Shown piece after piece: positions 8,322 to 15,604 of a stretch of 64,000 nt of DNA. The DNA is from Microbacterium hominis (GTDB lineage: Bacteria > Actinomycetota > Actinomycetes > Actinomycetales > Microbacteriaceae), in the NCBI RefSeq assembly GCF_013282805.1, contig NZ_CP054038.1:434001-498000 (forward strand), given 5' to 3'. The notes beneath the pieces are model-generated. The model did no database searches, was not told where the DNA came from, and worked only from the letters and a program-made list of their open reading frames with translations. Position numbers and translations under genes: made by a program. How positions within the stretch are numbered: position 1 is the stretch's first letter; every line of letters begins with the position of its first letter.

Positions 8322-9644
8322 ATGTACGACACGGTCGTAGTCGGGGCGGGAATCGCCGGGATCACTGCCGCCCGGCTCTTGCAGCAGCAGGGACGGCGGG
8401 TGGTCGTCCTCGAAGCTCGCGATCGCATCGGGGGGCGGTTGTGGACCGACCGGACGGCCGGCTTCTCGGTCGACCGCGGGGCCTCGTGGATCCATGGCAT
8501 TGACGGCAACCCGCTAGCCGACATTGTGGCCGGACTGGGAATGCGGACCGCGGAGTTCACGGTCGGAGCCTTTCAGGCCGGTGGTCGTCCCATCGCCAAC
8601 TATGACGAGCAGAGGCGTCGTCTGGACGACGACTCCACCCGTCGGTGGGTGGCAGATGTCGATGTCGCCGACGAACAGCTTCGACGGTCCACCGCGGACT
8701 CCGCCGAGGGCGCCACCTACGCGCAGGTAGCCGGAGACGCACTGGCCCGTTTGCCATGGGATGCAGCCCGTGCATCGCGCGTCGCCGCCTTCTATCGGCA
8801 TCGCATAGAGGAGCAGTGCGGTGCCGACATCGGCGATGCCGCCGCCCGCGCATTGGACGAAGACGTCATCGACGGCGATGAGGTGATCTTCCCCGACGGG
8901 TACGACGCCCTGGCGCAGACCCTTGCACGAGGGCTCGACATCCGTATTGAGCATGTTGTGACAACTATCGATTGGTCGACGACTGGCGTTAGCGTCCGGA
9001 CTGCCCACGAGCAATTCGACGCGGGCTCGGTCATCGTGACGGTGCCACTGGGCGTGCTCAAGGCTCGTGCGATCGAGTTCGATCCGGAACTGCCCGCCGT
9101 CGTTTCGGGGCCGATCGATCGCGTCGGGATGGGTGTGTTCAACAAGGTGTTCCTGCAGTTCCCCGAGAAGTTCTGGCCCGAGGGTGTCTACGCGATCCGC
9201 CAACTCGGCGAACCGAGCTTCCCATGGCACTCCTGGTACGACGTTTCGGCTGTCAGCGGCGAACCGATGCTGCTGACCTTTGCCGGCGGTCAGTGGGCCC
9301 GCAGGATCGAGAAGATGGCGGACGCCGAAATCGTGGACTCGGTGCTCGAGGGCCTCAGGTCAATCTACGGACCGGGCGTCCCGTCACCAGCCGCGCACTG
9401 GATCACGCGGTGGTCCGCCGAAGAGTTCACTCGCGGCTCCTACTCCTACATCGCTGCGCCCGCGACACACGAGGACCATGACGCCATGGCCACTCCCGTG
9501 GCAGGCGTCGTGCACTTGGCGGGCGAGGCGACGTGGAGCGAAGCACCGGCAACCGTGCACGGGGCGCTGTTTTCGGGCCATCGAGCTGCAGAGCGCGTGC
9601 TCGGCAGATCTCTGGATATTGCCAACCTTCTCTCGGAGCGCTAG
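8322..9644 (+). CDS. FAD-dependent amine oxidase (flavin monoamine/polyamine oxidase family)
   Basis: Encodes 440 residues; ATG follows TTGGAGCG. The enzyme family oxidises primary or poly-amines using FAD and O2. The N-terminal FAD-binding motif VVVGAGIAGITAARLL is followed by VLEARDRIGGRLWT and the RGASWIHG segment typical of polyamine/monoamine oxidases; VTVPLGVLKA marks the middle FAD domain and VVHLAGEATW..ATVHGALFSG the C-terminal FAD-contacting loop. There is no secretion signal. It stands between the sugar operon and a kinase remnant, with a separate promoter region upstream, so its link to sugar catabolism is unclear. The amine substrate cannot be assigned. Confidence 0.93.
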   Translation: MYDTVVVGAGIAGITAARLLQQQGRRVVVLEARDRIGGRLWTDRTAGFSVDRGASWIHGIDGNPLADIVAGLGMRTAEFTVGAFQAGGRPIANYDEQRRRLDDDSTRRWVADVDVADEQLRRSTADSAEGATYAQVAGDALARLPWDAARASRVAAFYRHRIEEQCGADIGDAAARALDEDVIDGDEVIFPDGYDALAQTLARGLDIRIEHVVTTIDWSTTGVSVRTAHEQFDAGSVIVTVPLGVLKARAIEFDPELPAVVSGPIDRVGMGVFNKVFLQFPEKFWPEGVYAIRQLGEPSFPWHSWYDVSAVSGEPMLLTFAGGQWARRIEKMADAEIVDSVLEGLRSIYGPGVPSPAAHWITRWSAEEFTRGSYSYIAAPATHEDHDAMATPVAGVVHLAGEATWSEAPATVHGALFSGHRAAERVLGRSLDIANLLSER

Positions 9645-9810
9645 GCCCATGGCGCTAGACATATTCGGACGCACAGCCGTCCGGGGACCTGTTGCGTCGA
9701 TCGATTCCATGATCGTGCGCGTGCACCAGCATGGCGCATCCCCTCCTCGGGTCACAGGGGGCTCTGTCGAACTACATCCGGGGTGGCCATGCTGTCATCG
9801 CCGGTCGTTC

Positions 9811-10014
9811 ATCGGCATCGCTGCGCCACAGACCCAGGGACGGTTCCAGGCTGGCAGCGGGGGCGCCTTCCGGGCAGGTCTGCTCGCAGGGTCGACAGGG
9901 GCGACGGTGCCGAAGGCGGCGCTCGAGCTCGCCGGCGCCGTGGCGGAACGGAACGCCGCCGGGCCGGGATCCGGCATCCTGGCAGACGAGCTCTCCGCCG
10001 GGGCCGGGCGCTGA
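9811..10014 (+). pseudogene. Remnant of a second PfkB-family kinase (C-terminal piece)
   Basis: The translation GRFQAGSGGAFRAGLLAG (from about 9838) through AERNAAGPGSGILADEL aligns closely with the last 52 residues of the intact kinase ending at 7974 (GRFPAGSGDAFFGALLAG through AERNAAVPGQGVLADPL). The catalytic Asp of the GSGD signature is replaced by Gly (codon 9862-9864) and the N-terminal two thirds are absent; the sequence upstream back to the amine oxidase does not resemble a kinase. This is best read as a decayed paralogue or a deletion product, not an active gene. Confidence 0.72.
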
Positions 10015-10125
10015 AGGCAGCGAACGACGTCGTCGGTGTGCGTTCGCCGGCGCGGCTGGGGGAGAATGGCATGTTGCGGTCCCGTGCTGTCCGCAGCCCA
10101 CGTGAGGAACACCGAGAGGAATGAC

Positions 10126-10974
10126 GTGACGACGACAGGAATAGACGCCACGACGGAGGTTCCCGCTCGGATCTCGAGGTCCTGGCTGCTGGTCTCGGGG
10201 CGACGCGTCGAGGCATTCGACGAGGCGCGCGGCAGCCGCGCAGACCAGATCATCCTCGACATCGAGGACGCCGTCGACCCGACGCAGAAGGACGCCGCGC
10301 GGACGGACGTCGCCGACTGGCTCGGCGGCGGCGGCAGTGCCTGGGTGCGGATCAACGATCGGAGCACCGAGTTCTGGGAGCGCGATGTCGCAGGCCTTCG
10401 CGCCGTCGCGGGACTGCGGGGCGTAGTCCTCGCCAAGACAGAGTCCGCGCAGGACGTCACCGAGACGTTCGATCGTCTGGGCGGAGACGTGCCCGTCGTT
10501 GCGCTCATCGAGTCTGCGCTGGGCATCGAGGAGGCCGTTGCGATCGCTCGGGCGCGCGGTGCGTTCCGCCTCGCTTTCGGCAGCGGCGACTACCGCCGCG
10601 ACACCGGGACAAGCGCGGACGACCTCGCCATGGCCTATCCGCGCTCGCGGCTCGTCGTGGCCAGTCGGGTGGGCGGGCTGCCGGGCCCGATCGACGGTCC
10701 GACCGTCGGCTCCAGCCACCCGATCCTGCGAGAGCAGTCCGAGGTCGCGGTCGCTCTTGGCCTGACCGGTCGGCTCTGCCTTGAGCCGTCACAGCTCGCT
10801 GTTGTGAACGAGGTCATGAGCCCGACGGCATCCGACATCATCTGGGCGAGGGAGTTCCTCGCCGACTTCGAATCCCGCGGGCGAGTCGTGCGCGATGGAA
10901 GCGACCTCCCTCGCCTGGGTCGGGCGCAGAAGATCGAAGCCCTCGCCTCGGCCTTCGGGACTGGCCAGAGGTAG
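10126..10974 (+). CDS. HpcH/HpaI-CitE family aldolase/lyase
   Basis: Encodes 282 residues from GTG at 10126, preceded by GAGAGGA. The family cleaves or forms C-C bonds of 2-oxo or CoA-ester acids at a Mg site in a TIM barrel. Supporting segments are SWLLVSGRRVEAFDEA, DQIILDIEDAVDP with the acidic metal ligand, AWVRINDR, VVLAKTESAQDV, VVALIESALGIEEA and FGSGDYRRDTG, all in the order found in citrate lyase beta-like proteins. No citrate lyase alpha or gamma subunit is nearby, so it probably works alone on a malyl/citramalyl-type or 2-keto acid substrate. It follows the kinase remnant and precedes the probable attachment junction at 11.36 kb. Confidence 0.88.
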   Translation: MTTTGIDATTEVPARISRSWLLVSGRRVEAFDEARGSRADQIILDIEDAVDPTQKDAARTDVADWLGGGGSAWVRINDRSTEFWERDVAGLRAVAGLRGVVLAKTESAQDVTETFDRLGGDVPVVALIESALGIEEAVAIARARGAFRLAFGSGDYRRDTGTSADDLAMAYPRSRLVVASRVGGLPGPIDGPTVGSSHPILREQSEVAVALGLTGRLCLEPSQLAVVNEVMSPTASDIIWAREFLADFESRGRVVRDGSDLPRLGRAQKIEALASAFGTGQR

Positions 10975-11355
10975 CGCGTACCGCTTCCCAGGACGACGGC
11001 CGGTGTCCTGGGGTCCTGGGGGCGGCTTCGATGCGAGGGGCGTTCCATGAGTGAACCGTGAGCAAGATCGTCGCGAATCTCGGTCAATCGGTTACATCGA
11101 CGCAGGTCGGGCCGGTTCAGTCGTGAGTTCCTCGAGCCCTTCCCTGTCGGGCACCTCACGGGCTACCTTGTGACCAGGATCGCGGAGGGATCCGCCTGAG
11201 GGGGATCTGAATCCCGGGCGGGTGTGAACAGATGCGTGAACAACTGATGAGATTCCCCGCAGTCGACGGCAACGTTCGAGAACTCGAGTTCCGCGTGATT
11301 GCAGGGGAGTGCAGGTCTTGAGAACGAGGCGACTCGGGGTGATGCGCGGCGATCA
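10975..11355. other. Non-coding stretch before the probable attachment junction
   Basis: I see no gene in these 381 bases. The only pattern noted is a pair of GTGAACA-type direct repeats at 11224-11231 and 11236-11243, echoed at 11453-11460 and 11465-11472 on the other side of the tRNA fragment; they could be integrase arm-binding sites, which is speculative. Confidence 0.4.
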
Positions 11356-11381
11356 GGGTTCAAATCCCACCGTCACCGCCA
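11356..11381 (+). other. tRNA-Ser 3' end fragment, probable att junction of a genomic island
   Basis: The 26 bases read as the T-loop (GGTTCAAATCC), the acceptor 3' strand (CGTCACC), the discriminator and an encoded CCA of an actinobacterial tRNA-Ser. The 5' half of the tRNA is not upstream and the T-stem partner bases are lost exactly at the left edge. That is what an integrase crossover at a tRNA 3' end leaves at the far end of an island, with the intact tRNA expected to the left of this window. The strong terminator that follows is the one expected behind the original tRNA gene. Confidence 0.65.
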
Positions 11382-11390
11382 TTTATCGAA

Positions 11391-11426
11391 GCCCCGGGAT
11401 CGTTGAAAAATCAACGATCCCGGGGC
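11391..11426 (+). terminator. Strong intrinsic terminator behind the tRNA fragment
   Basis: A perfect 16-bp stem GCCCCGGGATCGTTGA pairs with its complement across an AAAA loop, followed by TTCTTCTTTG. The sequence would stop transcription on the + strand after the tRNA-Ser position. Confidence 0.88.
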
Positions 11427-11504
11427 TTCTTCTTTGCCCTGGTGAGCCAAACGTGAACAGAAACGTGAACAAACGCGTTCACGGATTGGGTGTGATGTCT
11501 CAGC

Positions 11505-11544
11505 ACATGGGTGACAGTTCTGCATCAGGACATCGGTGACAGTT
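11505..11544. repeat. Direct repeats at an insertion sequence end
   Basis: ACATGGGTGACAGTT (11505-11519) and ACATCGGTGACAGTT (11530-11544) differ at one base and lie 25 bp apart, just beyond the stop of the IS3-type transposase fragment. Such subterminal repeats are usual transposase-binding sites, so the right end of the element probably lies near 11.49-11.50 kb. Confidence 0.55.
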
Positions 11545-11580
11545 TGACCTGCCCCACGGATTTGGTGCCAGTGTCGGTGG

Positions 11581-11896
11581 CTAACTCGCGGCGGGGATGT
11601 CGTTGATTTCGAGTGTCTCGTATTCGATCGGTGTGCGGTAGCCGAGGGCGGAGTGTCGCCGCTGGCGGTTGTGGAAGATCTCGATGTACTCGAAGATCGC
11701 GTTGGCGAGCTCGACTCTGGTTTTCCACTTCTTCCGGTTCAGGAGCTCGATCTGCATCGAGGACCAGAAGCTTTCCATCATCGCGTTGTCCAGCCCGTCA
11801 CCGACGGATCCGAAAGAGGGCAGCAGCCCGGCCGAGCGGATCTTCTCTCCGAAGAGCCACGAAGTGAATTGCGTTCCGTGGTCCGCGTGAACGATC
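11581..11896 (-). pseudogene. IS3-family transposase OrfB, C-terminal fragment
   Basis: Reading leftward from about 11896 the translation runs [15 protein letters not shown], then [17 protein letters not shown], then FHNRQRRHSALGYRTPIEY and the stop at 11581-11583. These are the DDE-domain second Asp region (DHGTQF), the catalytic Glu region (MESFWS) and the RRHSALGY tail of IS3-group OrfB integrases. OrfA and the N-terminal half of OrfB with the first catalytic Asp are missing; the fragment breaks off in the 28-bp inverted repeat at 11869-11941. It is therefore a dead remnant of an insertion sequence. Confidence 0.88.
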
Positions 11897-11941
11897 CGCC
11901 CCGGACCGGGTGGGATCGTTCACGCGGACCACGGAACGCAA
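11869..11941. repeat. Perfect 28-bp inverted repeat at the IS3/IS30 junction
   Basis: The left arm 11869-11896 begins TTGCGTTCCGTGG and lies inside the IS3-type transposase remnant; the right arm 11914-11941 is its exact complement. The 17-base spacer is GC-rich. An inverted duplication of a transposase piece at the breakpoint suggests an adjacent deletion/inversion event between the two elements. Confidence 0.85.
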
Positions 11942-11948
11942 GGCGAAT

Positions 11949-12260
11949 TCAACTGGTCGTCGCAACACCGCCTGTTTGCAGCAAGTGTAGGTGCTCGTCG
12001 AGTGCCTCAGCCGGGGTGCGCCAGCCGAGTCGCTTTCGCGGGCGCGTGTTGAGTGCGTGGGCGACGGCGGCGAGGTCGTCGGGAGCCCAACGTGAGAGAG
12101 ATCGGTGCCCTTCGGAAAGTACTGCCGGAGGAGCCCGTTGGTGTTCTCGTTCGTGCCGCGCTGCCAGGGGCTGTGAGGGTCGGCGAAGTAGACCGTCAGG
12201 CCGGTGTCGATCGGGGATCCGATTCCGCGCATAGACGCGTGCTCGCCGTGCTCGCGTTCC
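11949..12260 (-). pseudogene. IS30-family transposase C-terminal fragment, frameshifted
   Basis: Reading leftward the segment [20 protein letters not shown], then [17 protein letters not shown], is the conserved IS30 transposase core with its catalytic Asp and Glu; after this the frame changes and the family sequence continues as [20 protein letters not shown] and [10 protein letters not shown] to a stop at 11949. The shift falls in a GAGAGAGA run at 12094-12101 and is explained by a 2-bp CT/GA slippage insertion. The upstream part before about 12.26 kb is unrecognisable, so only about 100 codons of a roughly 350-450-codon gene remain. The element is inactive. Confidence 0.85.
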
Positions 12261-12408
12261 TTCAGTACTGATAGCGGCACCCAGCACCCGACGACCGCCT
12301 GGCGGAGGTCGAATGTGCGACCCCGCGTCCACCGATCGATGGATGCCGCGGCCCGGCCGCGTCGGAAGACTGAGAGCACGCTACCCGCCACATCGAACAG
12401 GTGCTCTC

Positions 12409-13041
12409 ATGTCCACTCAGCTCATTCCGATCCAGCGCCCCGGGCTCGTCCCGGTGCTGATCTCGTTGATTCCCACGTCGGCGTTCCTCGTCGTCGACAG
12501 CTGGCTGGGACTGGTGCCGGCGATGCTCGTCGCGAGTGTGCTCGCCGCAGGCTTCGTGCTCGTGCGGCGGCGCACCGGGCGCCGAATCGGGGTGCTGCTG
12601 CCATTGACCCTCGCCTATGTCGTCGTCAAAGCTGTCGCCGGCATCCTGACCGAATCGCACGTGGTGTACTTCGGCGCGGGCATCGTCCTCAGCGCCCTGA
12701 TCGCACTCGCCGTCGGCGTCTCCGCCTTCACCCGTCGTCCCGTCGCGTCCTACCTGCTTCCGCTCGTGACGCCGTATCGCCACCTCACCAACGACCACCC
12801 GGTGTACCGGCGGGTCGCCGCCCACGTCACGCTCGTGTGGGCGGTCGTCGAGCTCGGCATCGCCGTATGGGAGGGCTGGCACCTCATCGATTCCTCGGCC
12901 TCCGAGTTCGTGCTCTGGCGCACGTTCGGCCCCTGGCTGGCGATGGGCGTGCTGATCTTCTGCCTCATCTTCTACGTGCGCTACCGCCTCGACCGCTACG
13001 AGTGGGCACTCGCGCGTGAGGCGCGGCGAACGGCGGTGTGA
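12409..13041 (+). CDS. DUF3159-like integral membrane protein
   Basis: Encodes 210 residues with about six hydrophobic segments, beginning VLISLIPTSAFLVVDSWLG and including LVPAMLVASVLAAGFVLV, VVYFGAGIVLSALIALAVGV, HVTLVWAVVELGIAVWEGW and WLAMGVLIFCLIFYVRYRL. The arrangement, with a positively charged loop VRRRTGRRIG, resembles the DUF3159 membrane family of actinobacteria; no biochemical role is known to me. It lies alone between the IS remnants and the convergent nickel-importer gene, 7 bp from the latter's stop. The start at 12409 is chosen as the first ATG before the hydrophobic region; no strong ribosome site is visible. Confidence 0.75.
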   Translation: MSTQLIPIQRPGLVPVLISLIPTSAFLVVDSWLGLVPAMLVASVLAAGFVLVRRRTGRRIGVLLPLTLAYVVVKAVAGILTESHVVYFGAGIVLSALIALAVGVSAFTRRPVASYLLPLVTPYRHLTNDHPVYRRVAAHVTLVWAVVELGIAVWEGWHLIDSSASEFVLWRTFGPWLAMGVLIFCLIFYVRYRLDRYEWALAREARRTAV

Positions 13042-13048
13042 ACCACCC

Positions 13049-14017
13049 CTACCGGTGGGCCGCACGCCTTTCAGGGCGCGCGGCCCGCGGCATCCCGGCG
13101 ACGGCGAGCAGCGGAGAGGAAAGGCCGATGGTGACGAGGCCGGCCGCGACGATGCCGATCGCACCGACGAGCGCGATGCCGGTGCCGGCGATCGCGCCGT
13201 ACTCGCTGAGCAGCGGCATCCCCGTGGCGATCGCCTCGCCGATCGGAAGTCCGTAGGCGAGCACGACGCTCTCCAGCCCGTCGGGGGTGGTCGCGGCGAC
13301 GGCGGCGAGCGCGGTCGCGAAGACGACGGCGCTCGAACCGAGGGCGATTCCGGCGCGCAGCGGGGCGGAAGCTCCCGCGGGCCGCGCATCCCACGCGGTG
13401 GCCCCGGGTGCGGCGACCATCACGAGCGAGAGCACGGCGAGGGTGATGAGCGCCTCGCCCACGCCGATGAGCAGGTGCAGGCGGGTCATCGTGAGCGCCA
13501 TCGATCCGAGATCCACGGAGCCCGCTCCGCCCAGCGCGTACAGCGCGACGAGGACGAGAGCCCCCGCCGGCACCGAGGCGAGGGCGGCGACGGCTGCCGT
13601 CGACCGCGGGAACCGTGCGGCTCCGATCGCATCGGCGAGGCGCTTGACCCCGACGGCGATGGCGATCGGGACGACCCCCATCACGAGGATGTTCGTGCCG
13701 AGCGCGGTGATCCCGCCGTCGCCGAACACCGCCGACTGGAGGGCGAGCACAGCGGCGATCGCCAGGAGGGCGAGCCGGGGGCCGATGAGCGCCGCCGCGA
13801 GCACTCCGCCCATCAGATGGCCGCTGGCTCCTTCGAGCACCGGGAAGGTGAACATCTGGGCGCCGAAGACGACGGCGGCCGCGGCACCCGCGAGCCCGAC
13901 GCGCTGCGCCGAGAATCGTGGGCGCCCGACCGTGACGACTGCCGCGAGTGCACCGGCGGCGAGGATGCCGGTGGCGAGGGAGGTCTCCGGGGTGAGGAAG
14001 TGATCTGCGACGTGCAT
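13049..14017 (-). CDS. CbiM/NikM-type energy-coupling factor transporter component, probable nickel uptake
   Basis: Encodes 322 residues, mostly membrane helices. The N-terminus MHVADHF corresponds to the MHI-type start of CbiM/NikM proteins, whose N-terminal Met-His-Xaa and a second His bind the metal ion; GASGHLMGGVLAAALIGP carries the conserved internal histidine. The C-terminal YGLPIGEAIATGMP region resembles the fused PDGL/NikN-type extension. It directly follows ureD on the same strand (10 bp), so nickel supply to the urease is the likely job. No gene for the transmembrane Q or ATPase O subunits is in this window, so it must borrow them from elsewhere or act alone. Confidence 0.8.
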   Translation of the reverse strand: MHVADHFLTPETSLATGILAAGALAAVVTVGRPRFSAQRVGLAGAAAAVVFGAQMFTFPVLEGASGHLMGGVLAAALIGPRLALLAIAAVLALQSAVFGDGGITALGTNILVMGVVPIAIAVGVKRLADAIGAARFPRSTAAVAALASVPAGALVLVALYALGGAGSVDLGSMALTMTRLHLLIGVGEALITLAVLSLVMVAAPGATAWDARPAGASAPLRAGIALGSSAVVFATALAAVAATTPDGLESVVLAYGLPIGEAIATGMPLLSEYGAIAGTGIALVGAIGIVAAGLVTIGLSSPLLAVAGMPRAARPERRAAHR

Positions 14018-14027
14018 GGCGTTCCTT

Positions 14028-14828
14028 TCAAGGGAGTGTGGCGAGCGAGGCGAGAGTCGGAACCGCGGACGGGCGGTGGCGTTCGTGATCGGACGCGGTG
14101 TGCGGCATCCCGCCCGGGAGCGCGTCGGCGGCGAGGGTGCGGGGCAGGAACCCGGCGAGCGGGCTGTCGTGAACCGTGGCGCCGAGGTGGCGGAGCATCG
14201 TTCCGCCGCGTTCGAGATCGAGACGCACCGCGCCGGGCGGCTCGCCTCCTTCCGGAAGCGGGCGGCCCAGCATCAGGACGGTGTCCATCACCCGGGCCCC
14301 GCCGAGCACGCCCGGAACAGGCGTGGCGCCGCGGGCCTCGAGGGCGTCGCGGAGCACCGGCCCGCCGGCATCCACCGCGGCGGTGTCGGAACGCAGCCGA
14401 CCGCCGGCCTCTCCGGTGCGCCCGAGCACGAGGGTCTCGCGGAGCATCGCCGAGGCACCCGAGCCGAGGGTGATCCGCAGCGAGCGGATGAGGTCGCCGG
14501 CGTCGGTGATCACCGTGGGGAGCGCATCCCACGTGAGATCGGCGCCGGACGCGAGATCGATGTGCGCGTGCCACTGCGATGCCTCGCCGACCTCGCCCGG
14601 TCTGCCGTAGGCGATCAGTCCGCCGATGTCGACGAGGCGCAGCGTGCACCCCGGGCCGACGCTGATCCGCAGACGTGCCTCATCACCGGGGAGGAGCATC
14701 GCGCGCCCGGCGACGAGGGCGACCTCGGCGGTGCGCCCTCGTCGCCGCACCAGGCGCGGGATGACGAGGTCACCCGAGAGTGCGCACGACACGTCCTCGC
14801 CGCGCGGTGCGATCTCGACGACGGTCAT
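14028..14828 (-). CDS. ureD: Urease accessory protein UreD
   Basis: Encodes 266 residues from ATG at 14828, 2 bp after the ureG stop. UreD (UreH) binds the apo-urease and, with UreF and UreG, forms the platform that delivers nickel. Recognisable UreD segments are LRLVDIGGLIAYGRP (usual form LTxxxAxKIY-like), WDALPTVITDAGDLIRSLRI and MLRETLVLGRTGEAGGRL, the last matching the conserved family motif. It is the sixth gene of a continuous ureABCFGD order, the arrangement known from other actinobacteria, and is followed by the nickel importer gene. The sequence is rather divergent, as UreD usually is. Confidence 0.87.
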   Translation of the reverse strand: MTVVEIAPRGEDVSCALSGDLVIPRLVRRRGRTAEVALVAGRAMLLPGDEARLRISVGPGCTLRLVDIGGLIAYGRPGEVGEASQWHAHIDLASGADLTWDALPTVITDAGDLIRSLRITLGSGASAMLRETLVLGRTGEAGGRLRSDTAAVDAGGPVLRDALEARGATPVPGVLGGARVMDTVLMLGRPLPEGGEPPGAVRLDLERGGTMLRHLGATVHDSPLAGFLPRTLAADALPGGMPHTASDHERHRPSAVPTLASLATLP

Positions 14829-14830
14829 CG

Positions 14831-15604
14831 CTACCGGTGCGCGGATCCGACGGGGGCGTGCTCGTCGTGCGAGTGCTCGTGCTCGTGGTCGTGGTCGTGC
14901 GAGTGCAGGTAGCCGTTGCCCTCCTCGTCCGCGTGGAAGTGCGGTGCCATCGGCCCCGGATCCTGCGGAACGTGCGAACCCGCCCGATGCGCGGCGATCA
15001 TCGAGAGCACCCACGTGCGCAGCGCGGCGACCGACGGGGCGTCCGTGCGCGAGAGGGCGAGCACCGGCCGGCCCTCGCGGGCATCGGTGGCATCGGCGAC
15101 CATGCGGACGACGTCGACGCCCACGTAGGGGGCGAGATCCGTCTTGTTCACCACGAGCAGGTCGGCGCGGGCGATTCCCGGACCGCCCTTGCGTGCGACG
15201 TCGCCGCCGCCGGCGACGTCGAGCACGAAGATCTGGGCGTCGACGAGGGCGGGGGAGAACGTGGCGGTCAGGTTGTCGCCCCCTGATTCGATGACCACCA
15301 GGTCGAGGGGCGCGAACGCGCGCTCGAGGTCTTCGGCGGCGAGGAGGTTGGCCGTGACGTCATCGCGGATCGCCGTGTGGGGGCAGGCGCCGGTCTCGAC
15401 CGCCACGATCCGCTCCGGCTCGAGCACGCCCGCCGAGCGGAGGAAACGCGCGTCCTCGTCGGTGTAGATGTCGTTCGTGATGACGCCGATGCGGATCTCG
15501 TCGGCGAGGGCGCGGCAGATCGTGGCGATGAGCGACGACTTGCCGACGCCGACGGGGCCGGCGACGCCGAGACGCAGGGCGCGGGGGGTGGGGGATTCAG
15601 GCAC
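14831..15604 (-). CDS. ureG: Urease accessory GTPase UreG with C-terminal histidine-rich tail
   Basis: Encodes 257 residues. UreG hydrolyses GTP to drive nickel insertion into urease. The P-loop [11 protein letters not shown] is at residues 16-26, followed by [15 protein letters not shown], the metal-binding [13 protein letters not shown] with its Cys-Pro-His, [13 protein letters not shown], and the base-recognition VVNKTDL. The last roughly 35 residues are extremely His/Asp/Glu-rich ([16 protein letters not shown]), a nickel-storage-like tail. In many bacteria such His stretches are at the N-terminus of UreG or on UreE; here no ureE is present, so the tail may substitute for that metallochaperone. 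It overlaps the end of ureF by 8 bp. Confidence 0.96.
   Translation of the reverse strand: MPESPTPRALRLGVAGPVGVGKSSLIATICRALADEIRIGVITNDIYTDEDARFLRSAGVLEPERIVAVETGACPHTAIRDDVTANLLAAEDLERAFAPLDLVVIESGGDNLTATFSPALVDAQIFVLDVAGGGDVARKGGPGIARADLLVVNKTDLAPYVGVDVVRMVADATDAREGRPVLALSRTDAPSVAALRTWVLSMIAAHRAGSHVPQDPGPMAPHFHADEEGNGYLHSHDHDHEHEHSHDEHAPVGSAHR

Noticed and set aside
8014..8340. 108-codon + strand open frame before the amine oxidase
   Set aside because: No ribosome site, no recognisable pattern and an end overlapping a strong start; treated as intergenic.
9649..10014. Possible intact 122-codon gene after the amine oxidase
   Set aside because: The first half resembles nothing and the second half is a kinase C-terminus with a lost catalytic residue; called a pseudogene.
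10126..10974. Citrate lyase beta subunit (CitE) of a citrate lyase complex
   Set aside because: No alpha, gamma or accessory citrate lyase genes are in view; kept as a family-level call.
11341..11381. Complete tRNA gene
   Set aside because: Only the 3' end is present; no D-arm or anticodon arm can be folded from the upstream bases.
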